Below, one piece after another: positions 25,314 to 35,229 of a DNA stretch of 64,000 nucleotides. Below the pieces are notes generated by a model. That model saw only the letters and a program-made list of their open reading frames with translations. It ran no database searches and had not been told where the DNA came from. This stretch comes from DATCJA01 sp963814955 (GTDB taxonomy: Bacteria > Acidobacteriota > Vicinamibacteria > Vicinamibacterales > UBA2999), in assembly GCA_963814955.1 (NCBI GenBank), contig CAWFEX010000008.1:868001-932000 (forward strand), in the 5' to 3' direction. Within the stretch, counting starts at the first letter, position 1. Every line of letters begins with the position of its first letter. Position numbers and translations under genes: made by a program.

Positions 25314-27724
25314 ATGACTGGCCGCGCGCTTTTTCTTCTCGTGCTCCGCTGTCTTGCCTGTTACTGTTTTCCCCAGACCCGGCTTTTCACAAGTCGGATC
25401 GGCTTCGTTGATCGGGCAGGTCGTCGATGAAACGGGCGCTGTCATTCCCCGCGCTCTGGTTGCGGTTCGCAGGACCGTCGACCGCGATTCGAGCGCCGCA
25501 TCGAAGCCAACGATGAGGGTGCGTTCTCGATTACCGAGCTCGCGGCAGGCGATTACGAGGTAACAGCGACGAGTGACCGGGTTCGCCATCGCCGTTCAGC
25601 GCGTGTCGCTGCGTCCAGGCGAAACCCGCCGCGTTCCGCTGCAACTGCGCGTGGGCGGTCTGACCGAGGACGTCGTCGTCGTCGCCGGCGAAATCGCGGG
25701 CAGTCACGAACGGCTGCGCCGTCTGCCGGGATCGGTGGAAATCGTCGGACGCGAGACGCTCGAAAAAAGCCGCGTGATGACGACGAACGAGGCGCTCAGG
25801 AAGGTAGCAGGCGTGCACGTCCGCGACGAGGAGGGGTTCGGGCTGCGGCCGAATATCGGCATTCGCGGACTGAATCCGACGCGTGCGAACAAGGTGCTGC
25901 TCCTCGAAGACGGGATCCTGCTGACCTACGCGCCGTACGGAGACAACGCGACGCTATTACCACCCGCCAATCGACCGCTTCGAGCGCATCGAGGTGCTCA
26001 AGGGAGGCGCGCAGATCGCCTATGGTCCCCAAACGATCGCGGGAGCGATCAATTACGTAACGCCGAAACCACCGGCGCAGTCCTCCGGCTCGTTGATCCT
26101 GACCGGCGGAAACCGCGAATACTTCAATGGCCACGGCTCGTACGGCGCGACAGTCGGCCGCACAGGGTTCCTGTTCGATTACATGCGCAAGCAGGGGGAC
26201 GGTTCGCGCGAGAACCTGAACTTCAAGCTCAACGACGTGAACGGCAAGGTCGTGCAGGGAGTGGGCGCCAGCCAGACGCTGACTGTTCGCGGCAATTACT
26301 ACAGCGAGGATTCGAACGTCACCTACTCGGGGCTGCGGCAGGACGAATACGTCGCCAATCCTCGCGGCAATCCGTTCAGGAACGACTTCTTCTACGCGGA
26401 TCGCTACGGCGCCTCGGCGACGCATGCGATGCGCAGTAAGCGGCGACGTTGCGATGACGACCAATCTGTACTGGAACTCGTTCCGCCGCCACTGGTGGCG
26501 GCAGTCGAGCAACTCGGCCCAGCGGCCGAACGACGCGGCGGATCCCCACTGCGGCGGCATGGCAAATCTCAATACGACCTGCGGCAACGAAGGACGCCTG
26601 CGCGAGTATTACTGTCTGGGGCATCGAGCCGCGCTTCAGCGTGCACCACCGTGCATTCGGGATCGCGAGCGAGACCGACTTCGGCGTACGCGCGCACTTC
26701 GAACACCAGGATCGGCTGCAGGAAAACGGACCAACGCCCACGGCGCGGTCCGGCGTGCTCGTCGAGAGCAACGTGCGGGACAACACGGCCTACGCGAGCT
26801 TCGTTCAGAACACGCTTTCTGTTCGGCGGGTGGACCGTCACCCCAGGTGTTCGGCTCGAGCACGTCCGCTTCGAGCGGACCAACCGGCTGGCCAATGCCG
26901 GCGCCGGCGTCGCAGGCAACACCGATCTGACCCGCATCATTCCCGGCATCGGCGTGTCCCACACCACCGGAGAACAGGTGACGGTATTCGGCGGCGTCCA
27001 TCGCGGCTTCGCGCCGCCACGCACCGAGGACATCATCTCCAACACGGGTGGCGATCATCGATCTCGATCCGGAGCTGAGCTGGAACTACGAAGTCGGAGT
27101 TCGAAGCGACGATGCGGCCTGGCGTGAGCGTCGATGCCACGTTCTTCCGCATGGACTACGAGAATCAGATCATCCCGGCGAGCCTTGCAGGCGGCGTCGG
27201 AGCCACGCTGACGAACGGCGGCGCAACGCTGCACCAGGGCCTCGAACTGAGAGCGCAGATCGACACCGCGCCGATCACTGGTTCGGCGCACGACGTCTAC
27301 TTCCGATTTGCCTACACGTATCTGCCCGTTGCGGAGTTCACCGGCATCCGACTTCAGCAACATCGCCGGTTTTGGCAACGTCAGCGTGAGCGGGAATCGA
27401 CTGCCGTACGCCCCAGAACAGGTGGCGGTAATCGGCATCGGGTATGCCAAGCGGCACGGTTCGACCTGCTGCTCGAAGCAGTGCGCACGAGCGACCAGTT
27501 CGGCGATGACCTCAACACGGTTGACTCCGACGCCAGACGGCCAGCGGGGACTGATTCCCGGATACACCGTGTGGAACACAGCCGTGAATTACACGATCGG
27601 GCGGGCGACGTTGTTCCTGACAGTGAAGAACCTGATGGACGAGCTGTTCATCGTGGATCGCACGCGCGGGATCCTGCCCGGCAGTCCTCGTCTGGTCCAG
27701 GCGGGTGTCAGGGTCGCATTTTGA
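25314..27724 (+). CDS. TonB-dependent receptor, FecA-like (about eleven frame changes)
   Basis: Outer-membrane TonB-dependent receptor. ATG 25314 follows AGGAG, with a signal-peptide-like start (ALFFLLVL). Next comes a carboxypeptidase-like regulatory domain (GQVVDETGAVIPRALV), then the plug: LPGSVEIVGRETLEKSRV, NEALRKVAGVHVRDEEG, RPNIGIRGLNPTRANKVLLL and ERIEVLKGGAQIAYGPQTI. The barrel includes GNREYFNGHGSYGATVG, GVHRGFAPPRTEDI, ELSWNYEVGVRS and a C-terminus ending LVQAGVRVAF, with the terminal Phe of outer-membrane proteins. The frame changes near 25350, 25490, 25590, 25963, 26425, 26615, 26818, 27045, 27110, 27345 and 27455-27530, yet homology persists throughout. The plug resembles ferric citrate receptors. 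Sequencing indels or a decaying gene could both explain this. Confidence 0.8.
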
Positions 27725-27739
27725 TGTCGGAGGCGAGAC

Positions 27740-28372
27740 ATGAATCGGTTGACGCTCTTTGCTGCGATCGTCGTGGTGATACTCGCAGCCGCCGGCCTGC
27801 AAGGCCAGGCCGGGCGGCGAGGCGAAGTCCTGGACGCGAACACCGCGACCGAAAAGGATCTGCTCTCGGTACCCGGAATCACGCCCGCGCTCGCGAAGGC
27901 CATCGTCGGTCGTCGTCCATTTCTAACGATGACTGAGTTCGACGGTCTGCTCGGGGCATCACTGTCGCGGGAGCAGCGGGCAGACGTTTATCGGCGCGTG
28001 TTCGTGCAGATCAACCTGAATACGGCGTCGGACGCAGAAATCCTGATGATTCCGGGATTGGGCAATCGCATGCTCGAGGAATTCAAGGAATACCGTCCCT
28101 ATAAAGCGCTTTCGCAGTTCCGTCGCGAAATTGGCAAATATGTCGACGACAAGGAGGTGGCGCGGCTCGAGCAATACGTGTTCGTTCCGATCAATCTCAA
28201 CTCGGCGAGCGATGCGGACATCCTGAGCATCCCAGGTATGGGACAACGCATGCTGAGGGAGTTCAAGGAGTATCGGCCGTACAAAGCGATGGCGCAATTC
28301 CGGCGGGAGATCGGGAAATACGTCGACGACAAGGAAGTCGCCCGACTGGAACGGTACGTCACCTTGAACTGA
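27740..28372 (+). CDS. Exported helix-hairpin-helix (ComEA-like) protein with duplicated unit
   Basis: 210-residue exported protein. A signal peptide (LTLFAAIVVVILAAAGLQG) is followed by three helix-hairpin-helix units: a divergent one (LDANTATEKDLLSVPGITPALAKAI) and two almost identical ones. Each of these two has INLN(T/S)AS, (S/M)IPG(L/M)G and FKEYRPYKA, then the shared block QFRREIGKYVDDKEVARLE. ComEA-type HhH modules bind double-stranded DNA at the cell surface. It starts 16 bp after the TonB receptor stop and may be co-transcribed with it. The near-identity of the last two units points to a recent internal duplication. Confidence 0.85.
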   Translation: MNRLTLFAAIVVVILAAAGLQGQAGRRGEVLDANTATEKDLLSVPGITPALAKAIVGRRPFLTMTEFDGLLGASLSREQRADVYRRVFVQINLNTASDAEILMIPGLGNRMLEEFKEYRPYKALSQFRREIGKYVDDKEVARLEQYVFVPINLNSASDADILSIPGMGQRMLREFKEYRPYKAMAQFRREIGKYVDDKEVARLERYVTLN

Positions 28373-28410
28373 GCGGCGCCATCGCTCCATACGGACTCAC
28401 TGAAGCGGTC

Positions 28411-28842
28411 ATGAAAACGGGCGGGGAACACCGACTCGCCACGATTCGGCGGATGCTCGCGATGATGTTCCTCTTCGGATCGCTTGGCACAGCCGCAGAG
28501 CTCGTGCTGATGGAGCACACGGAAGGCGTGTGGCAGAACGTTCCACTGGTTCTCATAGCCATCGCATGCTGCGGCCTCGGACTGCTAGCGAGCAGGCGCG
28601 GTACGCCACAGTTGCGAGTCTTCCAGGTCGTGATGCTGCTGTTCGTTGTCAGCGGCGCCGCAGGGGTTCTCCTGCACTACAAGGGGAACGTCGAATTCGA
28701 GCGGGAACTCAATCCAGAGGCTTCAGGATTGGAGCTGTTCCGGGAATCAATGAAGGGCGCAACGCCGGCACTGGCGCCGGGGACGATGATGCTGCTCGGC
28801 GCCCTCGGATTCGGATACGTCTACCTCATCGAACAGGAATGA
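28411..28842 (+). CDS. Four-helix membrane protein, hypothetical
   Basis: 143-residue inner-membrane protein with hydrophobic segments at about 15-33 (MLAMMFLFGSLGTAAELVL), 44-62, 70-88 (FQVVMLLFVVSGAAGVLLHY) and 122-140 (GTMMLLGALGFGYVYL). Not recognised as a named family. Its last 17 bp overlap the end of the convergent Mrp gene. Confidence 0.7.
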   Translation: MKTGGEHRLATIRRMLAMMFLFGSLGTAAELVLMEHTEGVWQNVPLVLIAIACCGLGLLASRRGTPQLRVFQVVMLLFVVSGAAGVLLHYKGNVEFERELNPEASGLELFRESMKGATPALAPGTMMLLGALGFGYVYLIEQE

Positions 28843-29926
28843 GTGGAATCTTTCCTTTGTTGGCCTCAGCCACCTTGTGCGCCGCTATCGACAGCTGCGC
28901 GGCGGTGCGCTCGGCCAGCGTCAGGAACGCGCGGCCGGCGGGCGAGCCGGGCTCACTGACGATCAACGGCACTCCCGTGTCGCTCCCCTCGCGAATCGGC
29001 TGATACACCGGCAGTCGGCCGAGGAAGGGTATTTCCATCGCTTTCGCAAGTTCTTCCCCACCGCCGTACCCGAAGATGTCGGCTTCGTGGTGACAATTGC
29101 GGCAGGCGTAGTAGCTCATGTTTTCCACGACACCGATCGGCTGGATGTTCAACTTCTGATACATCCGAACCGCGCGCCGCGTGTCTGCCAGCGACACCTG
29201 CTGGGGCGTGGTCACCAGAATGGCTCCCGCCACCGGCACCGTCTGACTCAGACTGAGCGCCACGTCACCGGTTCCAGGCGGCATGTCCACGACCAGATAG
29301 TCGAGGTCCCTCCAGGCCACGTCGCGGAAGAACTGCTGGATGGCTCCGTGCAGCATCGGACCCCGCCAGATCACCGCGGCATCCTGATCGGTGAGAAAAC
29401 CCATCGAGACCACCTGAACACCGTACTTTTCAGCGGGAACGATGCGCTGCCCATCCGTCGTGAGCTGCGTCTGCAGGCCCAGCATGATGGGGACGTTCGG
29501 CCCGTAAATGTCACCGTCGAGGATGCCGACCCGGCTTCCGAACTTCGCGAGCGCCAGCGCAAGGTTCACGGCCACCGTGGTCTTCCCGACCCCGCCCTTT
29601 CCCGCGCCGACGGCAAGAACATTCTTGACGCCGGGCAGCGGTGTCCGGCCCGTTTCCGGCGCCGATACCGAGCGGACGTTAGCGGTCATTCGAACGTCGA
29701 CGTCGGTGACGCCGGCCAACGCGCGCACCGCGGCTACGGCCTGATCTCGCAACTGGTCCTTCACCGGACACGCGGGCGTCGTCAGCTCGATTGTGAACGC
29801 GACGCGCCCTTTGTCGATCGTCAGGTCCTTGACGAAGTTGAGCGAGACGATATCGCGGCGCAAGTCGGGGTCGATCACGACTTTCAACGCGCCGAGAACT
29901 GATTCGCGATCCAAGGCGGGGGACAT
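28826..29926 (-). CDS. apbC: Mrp/NBP35-type Fe-S cluster carrier ATPase
   Basis: 366-residue Fe-S cluster carrier of the Mrp/ApbC group. Residues about 8-85 are a MIP18/DUF59 domain (VIDPDLRRDIVSLNFVKDL, TTPACPVKDQLRDQA). The deviant Walker A motif GAGKGGVGKTTVAVNLA follows near residue 110, then DGDIYGPNVP and VVDMPPGTGDVAL. The CxxC cluster site is in YYACRNCHHEADIFG. Start ATG 29926; an in-frame ATG at 29950 is possible. It would transfer Fe-S clusters to apo-proteins in the cytoplasm, which could serve the Fe-S protein AddB encoded nearby. Confidence 0.92.
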   Translation of the reverse strand: MSPALDRESVLGALKVVIDPDLRRDIVSLNFVKDLTIDKGRVAFTIELTTPACPVKDQLRDQAVAAVRALAGVTDVDVRMTANVRSVSAPETGRTPLPGVKNVLAVGAGKGGVGKTTVAVNLALALAKFGSRVGILDGDIYGPNVPIMLGLQTQLTTDGQRIVPAEKYGVQVVSMGFLTDQDAAVIWRGPMLHGAIQQFFRDVAWRDLDYLVVDMPPGTGDVALSLSQTVPVAGAILVTTPQQVSLADTRRAVRMYQKLNIQPIGVVENMSYYACRNCHHEADIFGYGGGEELAKAMEIPFLGRLPVYQPIREGSDTGVPLIVSEPGSPAGRAFLTLAERTAAQLSIAAHKVAEANKGKIPLIPVR

Positions 29927-29957
29927 CCTGTCTATCTTATCGCGCGACATGCACCTG

Positions 29958-30019
29958 GTCCGGCTAAAGCCGGACACTACGTACCGTGGGCCGAGACTAC
30001 TGTACCGTGGGCCGAGACG
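29958..30019. repeat. REP palindrome plus 17-bp direct repeat
   Basis: GTCCGGCTAAAGCCGGAC at 29958-29975, then ACTAC (GTAGT on the other strand). Next to it the 17-mer GTACCGTGGGCCGAGAC occurs twice at a 21-bp period (29981-29997 and 30002-30018). The repeats encode the last residues and the stop codon of the small membrane protein on the minus strand. Confidence 0.75.
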
Positions 30020-30405
30020 TGCTGAGGGAGCGGCGGCTCGAACAATCGACGCCCTTCGTTCGTCAGCAGCACCCAGAGCGCGTAGGCTCCGAGCGCTGTA
30101 CCGAACGGAAATACGAGCAGATTGACGACGGCCAGACCCAGCATGATGGCGCGGCCGAGCCCGCTTCGCCGTCGCAGCAGGGAGGCCACCCAGATATGCG
30201 CCATCCCCCACGCGAGCGAAAAGGCACCGATCGAGGCAAACACAGCGGCGGTCAAACCCGCGGCAAATGACACGGTTTCGGCGCCGGGGCCGGCAACAAG
30301 AGCGAGCGCACCGGCCGCCAGCAACAGCATCGACAAACCCACCAGCGTTGCCAGTGCTCCCCAAAGATTCGCCAGGATGCCGAGAAGCCTGACGTGCCGG
30401 TCCAC
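29977..30405 (-). CDS. Small membrane protein, hypothetical
   Basis: About 142 residues from GTG 30405 (VDRHVRLLGILANLWGALA). Hydrophobic segments lie near residues 8-33, 45-70 (FAAGLTAAVFASIGAFSLAW) and 85-112 (AIMLGLAVVNLLVFPFGTA), then YALWVLLTNEGRRLFEPP. The C-terminus reads VSAHGTVVSAHGT and is encoded by a 21-bp tandem repeat; the TAG stop comes from the GTAG head of a REP palindrome. It follows the DnaJ-like zinc-finger gene on the same strand. Confidence 0.65.
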   Translation of the reverse strand: MDRHVRLLGILANLWGALATLVGLSMLLLAAGALALVAGPGAETVSFAAGLTAAVFASIGAFSLAWGMAHIWVASLLRRRSGLGRAIMLGLAVVNLLVFPFGTALGAYALWVLLTNEGRRLFEPPLPQHVSAHGTVVSAHGT

Positions 30406-30434
30406 TAGGACGCGCTTTGCCCTTTCAACAACGT

Positions 30435-30887
30435 CTAGGCAACGAGGACGCAGAGCTCGATACGCGTTGGCGGGTCGTGACGAGGGATGAGCGTGAAGTT
30501 GAAGCGGGCGCCGTCGGAGACTCCGGCCGGCACCGTGACATGCAACTGGTGACGCCGCAGCTCGGCTCCGCTGCCATTGCAGCAGCTGCACTGCTCCGTC
30601 CACGTCTCTCCGCGGCCGCCGCAGTGGCGACAGGTCGCAGACACGGGAACCTCGAGCGGGATCAATGCACCTTCCCGGGCTTCGTGTGCGGTCAGTTGAA
30701 TGGTGGCGCTCAGCGCAGCCGTTCGTTCGTCGTTCAGGAACGATCTGCGCATTCGCTCGATCGCAGGCGCCATCGACGGGAAGTCAACCACGACTTCATC
30801 CGCAAAGCAGCTGCTGTCGACACGACATTCCTCGCCCGAGACGACGACAGAGTTGCGTCCGAATGGCCGAAAGGTACGACCGCTCAT
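30435..30887 (-). CDS. DnaJ-type zinc-finger protein lacking a J domain
   Basis: 150-residue protein. Two CxxCxGxG-like motifs, CRHCGGRG and CSCCNGSG, form half of a DnaJ zinc-finger region. They are followed by LHVTVPAGVSDGARFNFTL, matching the DnaJ C-terminal substrate-binding domain (typically VxIPxGVxxGxxxR). The N-terminal 80 residues are not a J domain. It may be a specialised substrate-binding or scaffold protein. Start ATG 30887. The neighbours are a zinc-ribbon protein upstream and a membrane protein downstream on the same strand. Confidence 0.7.
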   Translation of the reverse strand: MSGRTFRPFGRNSVVVSGEECRVDSSCFADEVVVDFPSMAPAIERMRRSFLNDERTAALSATIQLTAHEAREGALIPLEVPVSATCRHCGGRGETWTEQCSCCNGSGAELRRHQLHVTVPAGVSDGARFNFTLIPRHDPPTRIELCVLVA

Positions 30888-30969
30888 GAACTGTAGGTAC
30901 CTTAGGGATCGTAAGGCGAGAAGTCAACCTTACCTGCGGGTCGAGGGTGGGCGTGCAGGCGCGAGATGC

Positions 30970-31191
30970 TTACCTGGCGCCGAGCGTCAGCAGCAGTTCC
31001 TTGCGAAGGCTCTCTTCCATTTCCTCGAGGTTCAGCGCGGTCTCACATTCGTCGCACAGCACCTCGAGTACCGCCGGACGACCCTCTTCGGAAACCTCAA
31101 CCCGCGAATCGTCCAGATGCACGACGTGCATCTGCAGCGTCTTCACGAGGAAGTTCTGGTCGTTCCCACAATTGGGACAGGTCAGCGACAC
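30970..31191 (-). CDS. Small zinc-ribbon protein
   Basis: 73-residue protein beginning at GTG 31191, chosen because GAGGAG lies about seven bases upstream. Cys pairs CPNCGN (residues 5-8) and CDEC (about 50-53) form a zinc ribbon. Between them lies a beta-rich stretch (FLVKTLQMHVVHLDDSRVEV), and after them an acidic-basic helix (LNLEEMEESLRKELLLTLG). Function unknown; resembles small zinc-ribbon regulators. Confidence 0.65.
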   Translation of the reverse strand: MSLTCPNCGNDQNFLVKTLQMHVVHLDDSRVEVSEEGRPAVLEVLCDECETALNLEEMEESLRKELLLTLGAR

Positions 31192-31364
31192 GCGGGTCTC
31201 CTCTTTTGTCGTCAACGGTAATACTCCTACCGAACGCTGTAAGCGTCCTTCTGTTTCGATTGTAGGAGATGGGATCCGGCAGCGCAATGCAAATTGCCGC
31301 CTGCTGGGCTGTTTGTGGCGATCTTTGGCGCTTCAGATGGAAATGATGGGCAATTTGGGCCTTT

Positions 31365-31880
31365 TCAGAGGAGCGCCGGGTACGACACTGCACCGCCTGC
31401 AACCCTTGCGAACGGCGTCAGATCGTGGAGAGGCACCTCCCGAGGGGACAGGATGTGCCGGACTTCGATCTGGCGAGCAACCAGTGCATCCGCGATCAAC
31501 TGGCGATGGCATTGCCACCATTTCGCCTCGGCGCACATGACGGTCGCCTGGCGCTCGGAAGCGAAAGCCACCAGCGCATCGAGCGCGACAGCGAACTCCA
31601 TTGTCTGCATATGGTCGGCATAGCCGCGCAATCCGGCGTTGAGAAAGCCGCCGTTTTGCGAATCGGGCCTCGGCTTGCGGAGCCCGCCAAGTCCCGGCAG
31701 ATGGAGGTACTTGATGCCATGCACGGGCAAGAAGGTCGCGAGCGCGTCCGCGGAAAAGTGAGGATGCCGCCGCGAGCGCGGTACCGTGCGCACGTCGGCA
31801 AGGCCGGTGACGCGGTGCGCGTCGAGCAGGACAAGAAATTCGTCAGCGGTGCGAGTGGAATGGCCGATCGTGAAGATCAT
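31365..31880 (-). CDS. DUF488 family protein
   Basis: 171-residue DUF488 protein. It opens IFTIGHSTRTADEFL and has LADVRTVPRSRRHPHF, YLHLPGLGG, and the C-terminal MCAEAKWWQCHRQLIAD, matching the family signature with Cys and CHR. Its biochemical role is unknown; relatives are associated with nucleic-acid or stress contexts. It starts six bases after the stop of the AddA gene and is probably the last gene of the addB-addA operon. Confidence 0.88.
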   Translation of the reverse strand: MIFTIGHSTRTADEFLVLLDAHRVTGLADVRTVPRSRRHPHFSADALATFLPVHGIKYLHLPGLGGLRKPRPDSQNGGFLNAGLRGYADHMQTMEFAVALDALVAFASERQATVMCAEAKWWQCHRQLIADALVARQIEVRHILSPREVPLHDLTPFARVAGGAVSYPALL

Positions 31881-31886
31881 GCCGAC

Positions 31887-34800
31887 CTAAGACGCATACA
31901 CGAGCCGTGCCTCGACAGTCACACCGGGAAAAAGGCGTTCGGCCGCCCGCCGGTATAAGTCGAGCTGGAGCCGATCCTCCTCGCAAGGTCCGCCGGTCTT
32001 GAACTCGAGCAGGGCCATGCGATTCGGCGCGGTTCGAACGAGGCAATCGATCGTGCCGCGGACGATGTCGTCATCGACACGCATCGTAAACGGCACTTCA
32101 TGCAGGCGTTCGCCCGCGTTGTAGAGGTCGCGGACATCAGAACGCCCGCAAATCCCCCGGTACGCGCCAAGCGCCTGGAGTGCGAGGTCCGCCGCCGAGT
32201 AATCCGTCGCGCACGAAGGGAGATCGCTTGCCTGCAGCATCCGCGAGACGGTGCGCTCGTCGATCTCCACAGGATTCAACGCAATACCGAACCGCTGCAG
32301 CAGGCGATGCACGAGAGTGCCCACCAGACGATCCGACTCTCTTGGGTCGCGTAATTGCTCGTTCCGAGCGGCCCTGACATGAGCCTCTCGAATTGAGGCG
32401 ACCGTTTGCGGGCCTGGCGAGGCTACCAATGGAGTGAAGTCCGATTCCTGTGCCTCTGCCTCTACCCGGCTCGCCTCGACTGTTGTGGCAGGTTGGTCTA
32501 CGGTGCCATCCCGCGAACACATCTCAAGGCAATGCACAGCACCTGAAGACGCGTGCCACTCCAACCGTTCGCCCGCGCCGGAGCCGAGCTGCTGGAGCAA
32601 TGAAGCGGGCAGAACCTCGGCAAGACTACCCTTCGACGGTGCGACGTGGCCCTCTTTCAGAGTGGTCGCCAGGTAGAGTCGATCGCGCGCTCGTGTCAGA
32701 GCCACGTAAACAAGGCGCTTCGTCTCCTCACGCTCACGAGCGGTCAGGGCGTCGTCCGTCTCTGCTTGAAAGTCCCCTACCGCAACCGCCGCCTCGCCCG
32801 CCGAGTCCGACGACCACCGAACGGGGTTGCGGCGGTTTCCAGTGCCTCGGGCAAGGTTGACGAGGAACACAATCGGAAATTCCAGTCCCTTGGAGGCATG
32901 AACCGTCATCAGGTTGACCGCGTCGAATGCATCGATGACGGCATTGGCCTCATCCCCGACGGCCGCGCGATCGAGATGCTCAGCCACGCGCGCGAGCGTC
33001 GCGTACCCGCGGTTTTGCAGTCGCCTCAGAAGAGCGCGGAGCTTCTTGAGGTTCTCCCGTGCCAGCTGGAACCGCGAACCTCGCATTTCGACCGCGTACG
33101 CAGATTCATTGAGAATCACATCGATCAGCTCGGCCGGGCCCATCCGGTCAACGAGACGATGCCAGCGCGCGAGCGAGCCGCGGGCCTCTGTCAACGCTGC
33201 GATGTCCGGGGCATCGAGAGTCCCAAGCACCGAAGGAGCCTCCATCCCCATGAGAGCGTGAGCCAGGCGGGGCGCGAGGCGCCGAAGCGCCTCGTCCGAC
33301 ACGCCGAAAAACCGCGATCGCATCAACGCGGCGGCGCGCAGATCCGAGGCCGGATCCGCCAGATATTGGATGAGCGCCAGGACATCCTTGATCTCGTCGG
33401 CGTCGAAGAAACCCAGACCTTTGTAGACGTAGGACGGAATGCCGCGCCCTGCCAGTGCGGCCTCGAATTCGCGGTGGCTCTCGCGCGAGCGAAAGAGAAT
33501 GGCGATGTCCCCGGGTCTGACGGGGCGGGAAAGACCGGTACTGCGGTCTCGAATGTCGGTCCTTGCGTCCAGCAGGCGCGCGATCTCACTGGCAGCGATC
33601 TCCGCGCATTCGTCGGAATCCGCACCGAGCACGAGACCAAGCCGGCCGGGTTGGCGATCGGGTCCATCGGGCTCTATCGGGAAGCGATCCGACTCCTCGG
33701 TACTGGAACGCGCTATCGCCGACGGCCTTGTCCATGTCGCGGCAGATATCGTTCACGAATGCGAGCAGCTGCGGCACTGCCCGGAAGCTGCGCGAAATCG
33801 AGCGCCTGACATCCCGATCGGGCCGCAGCAGCCCGATATGGCGCGCGGCCTCGCGCAACACCGCGACGTCCGCGTCGCGAAACCCGTAAATCGACTGTTT
33901 TCGATCGCCGACGATGAAAATTGACGGAAGGAGTGGACCACTGGCGGTCAGACCAGAGCCTTCTCCCCATGATTGAACCAGCAGCGACACCAGTTCCCAC
34001 TGCGTCCGGCTGGTGTCCTGGAACTCGTCTACGAGTACGTGGTGATACCGCGACTCCAGCCGATAGCGGCTGCGCGAAAACTCTTCCATGCGGCGCAGCA
34101 AATCGAGCGTGCGCTGCACCAGATCGGAAAAATCAAGCAACGCGTTCGCTTCGAGGGTTCGCCGATATTCCGTTTCGGCGATGCGGAACATGCGCCATAT
34201 CCCGCGGGACAGCAACACGTTGAGGTCCCTCCGATAGGCTGAGTCCACTCGAGAGAATGCCTCCGCGTGCTCTGTGACAAGGGCTGTATGGACGCGCCAA
34301 TCAGCGGCGTTCGCGAATGCCTTCTGCGGGTAAGGCGACCTGCTCCGCGGGCTCCCCTCCTGCGTCAGGAAATGCTCACCGGCACGGGTGAAGACAGTGC
34401 GAACTTTCTGAGGGTCGACCTGACCAGCGTGCAGCGTCTCAAGCACCGACCTGAGGTTTCGCGAGAACAGCTGAAAGGCAGGCTCAAGCGGACCGGAGTC
34501 CATGAATCGATCCATGCCACCGCGCATCGACTCGAACAGCGCGATCAGGGCGGCCGCTGAGCGCTGGCTGACCGTAGCAGCATCGATATGCCGATCACCT
34601 TGCTTCAAATACCGCCGCAATACGTCGGGCGCGACCAGTCGTCTATCGAGCAGTGTTGCCAGCCCGGTGCGCGCGCGCCGTTCCCCGAGCTGCGCAAACA
34701 CCAGCGCCACATCGCCATCGTCCCGGGCGGCGGCACGGCAAATACGCAGGGTACGGTCGAGCGATTCCTCGACCAGCCCCGGCAACTCGGTCTCGTCGGC

Positions 34801-35229
34801 AACGGAAAACCCTGGGTCGATGTCGGCTTCGAGCGGAAATTCGCTCAGCAGCGACAGGCAGAACGCGTCGATCGTGCTGATGGCAATGTCCGCGGTGCGA
34901 TCGCGCAGATCGCGCCACCGCGCGGGTGGGAGCTCGCCCCGGGCGGCGGCTGTCCGCAGCGTCGACAGAATGCGATCCCGCATCTCTCCCGCGGCCTTGC
35001 GGGTAAACGTAATAGCCAGGATGTTGGAAGGGTCCACGCCAGCCCGAAGGAGATTGATGTAGCGGTCAACGAGGACGCTGGTCTTCCCCGTGCCGGCGGA
35101 TGCCTCCAATGCCATGTTGAATCGCGGGTCGACGGCGCGTTCGCGGGCCGCACGATCGCGCTCTGCCAGCAGTGCATCGACGGAACCCTCGTCGTCGCCA
35201 AACGGCAGCCGCGCGTTACTCGTCGCCAA
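31887..35229 (-). CDS. addA: AddA/UvrD-type helicase-nuclease subunit (one apparent frameshift)
   Basis: About 1,110-residue superfamily 1 helicase with a C-terminal nuclease, the AddA subunit of a RecBCD-like double-strand-break resection enzyme. Walker A ALEASAGTGKTSVLVDRY is near residue 45, motif Ia ITFTRKAAGEMRDRI follows, Walker B is VLVDEFQDTSRTQWEL, and motif III is FIVGDRKQSIYGFR. Later motifs are NLMTVHASKGLEFPIVFLV and KRLVYVALTRARDRLYLA. The C-terminus has the nuclease core GTIDCLVRTAPNRMALLEFKTG. The frame changes near 33700, between FQYRG and ESDRFPIEPDGPDRQ. A TTG start at 35229 overlaps the 3' end of addB and has AAGGA before it. Confidence 0.88.
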
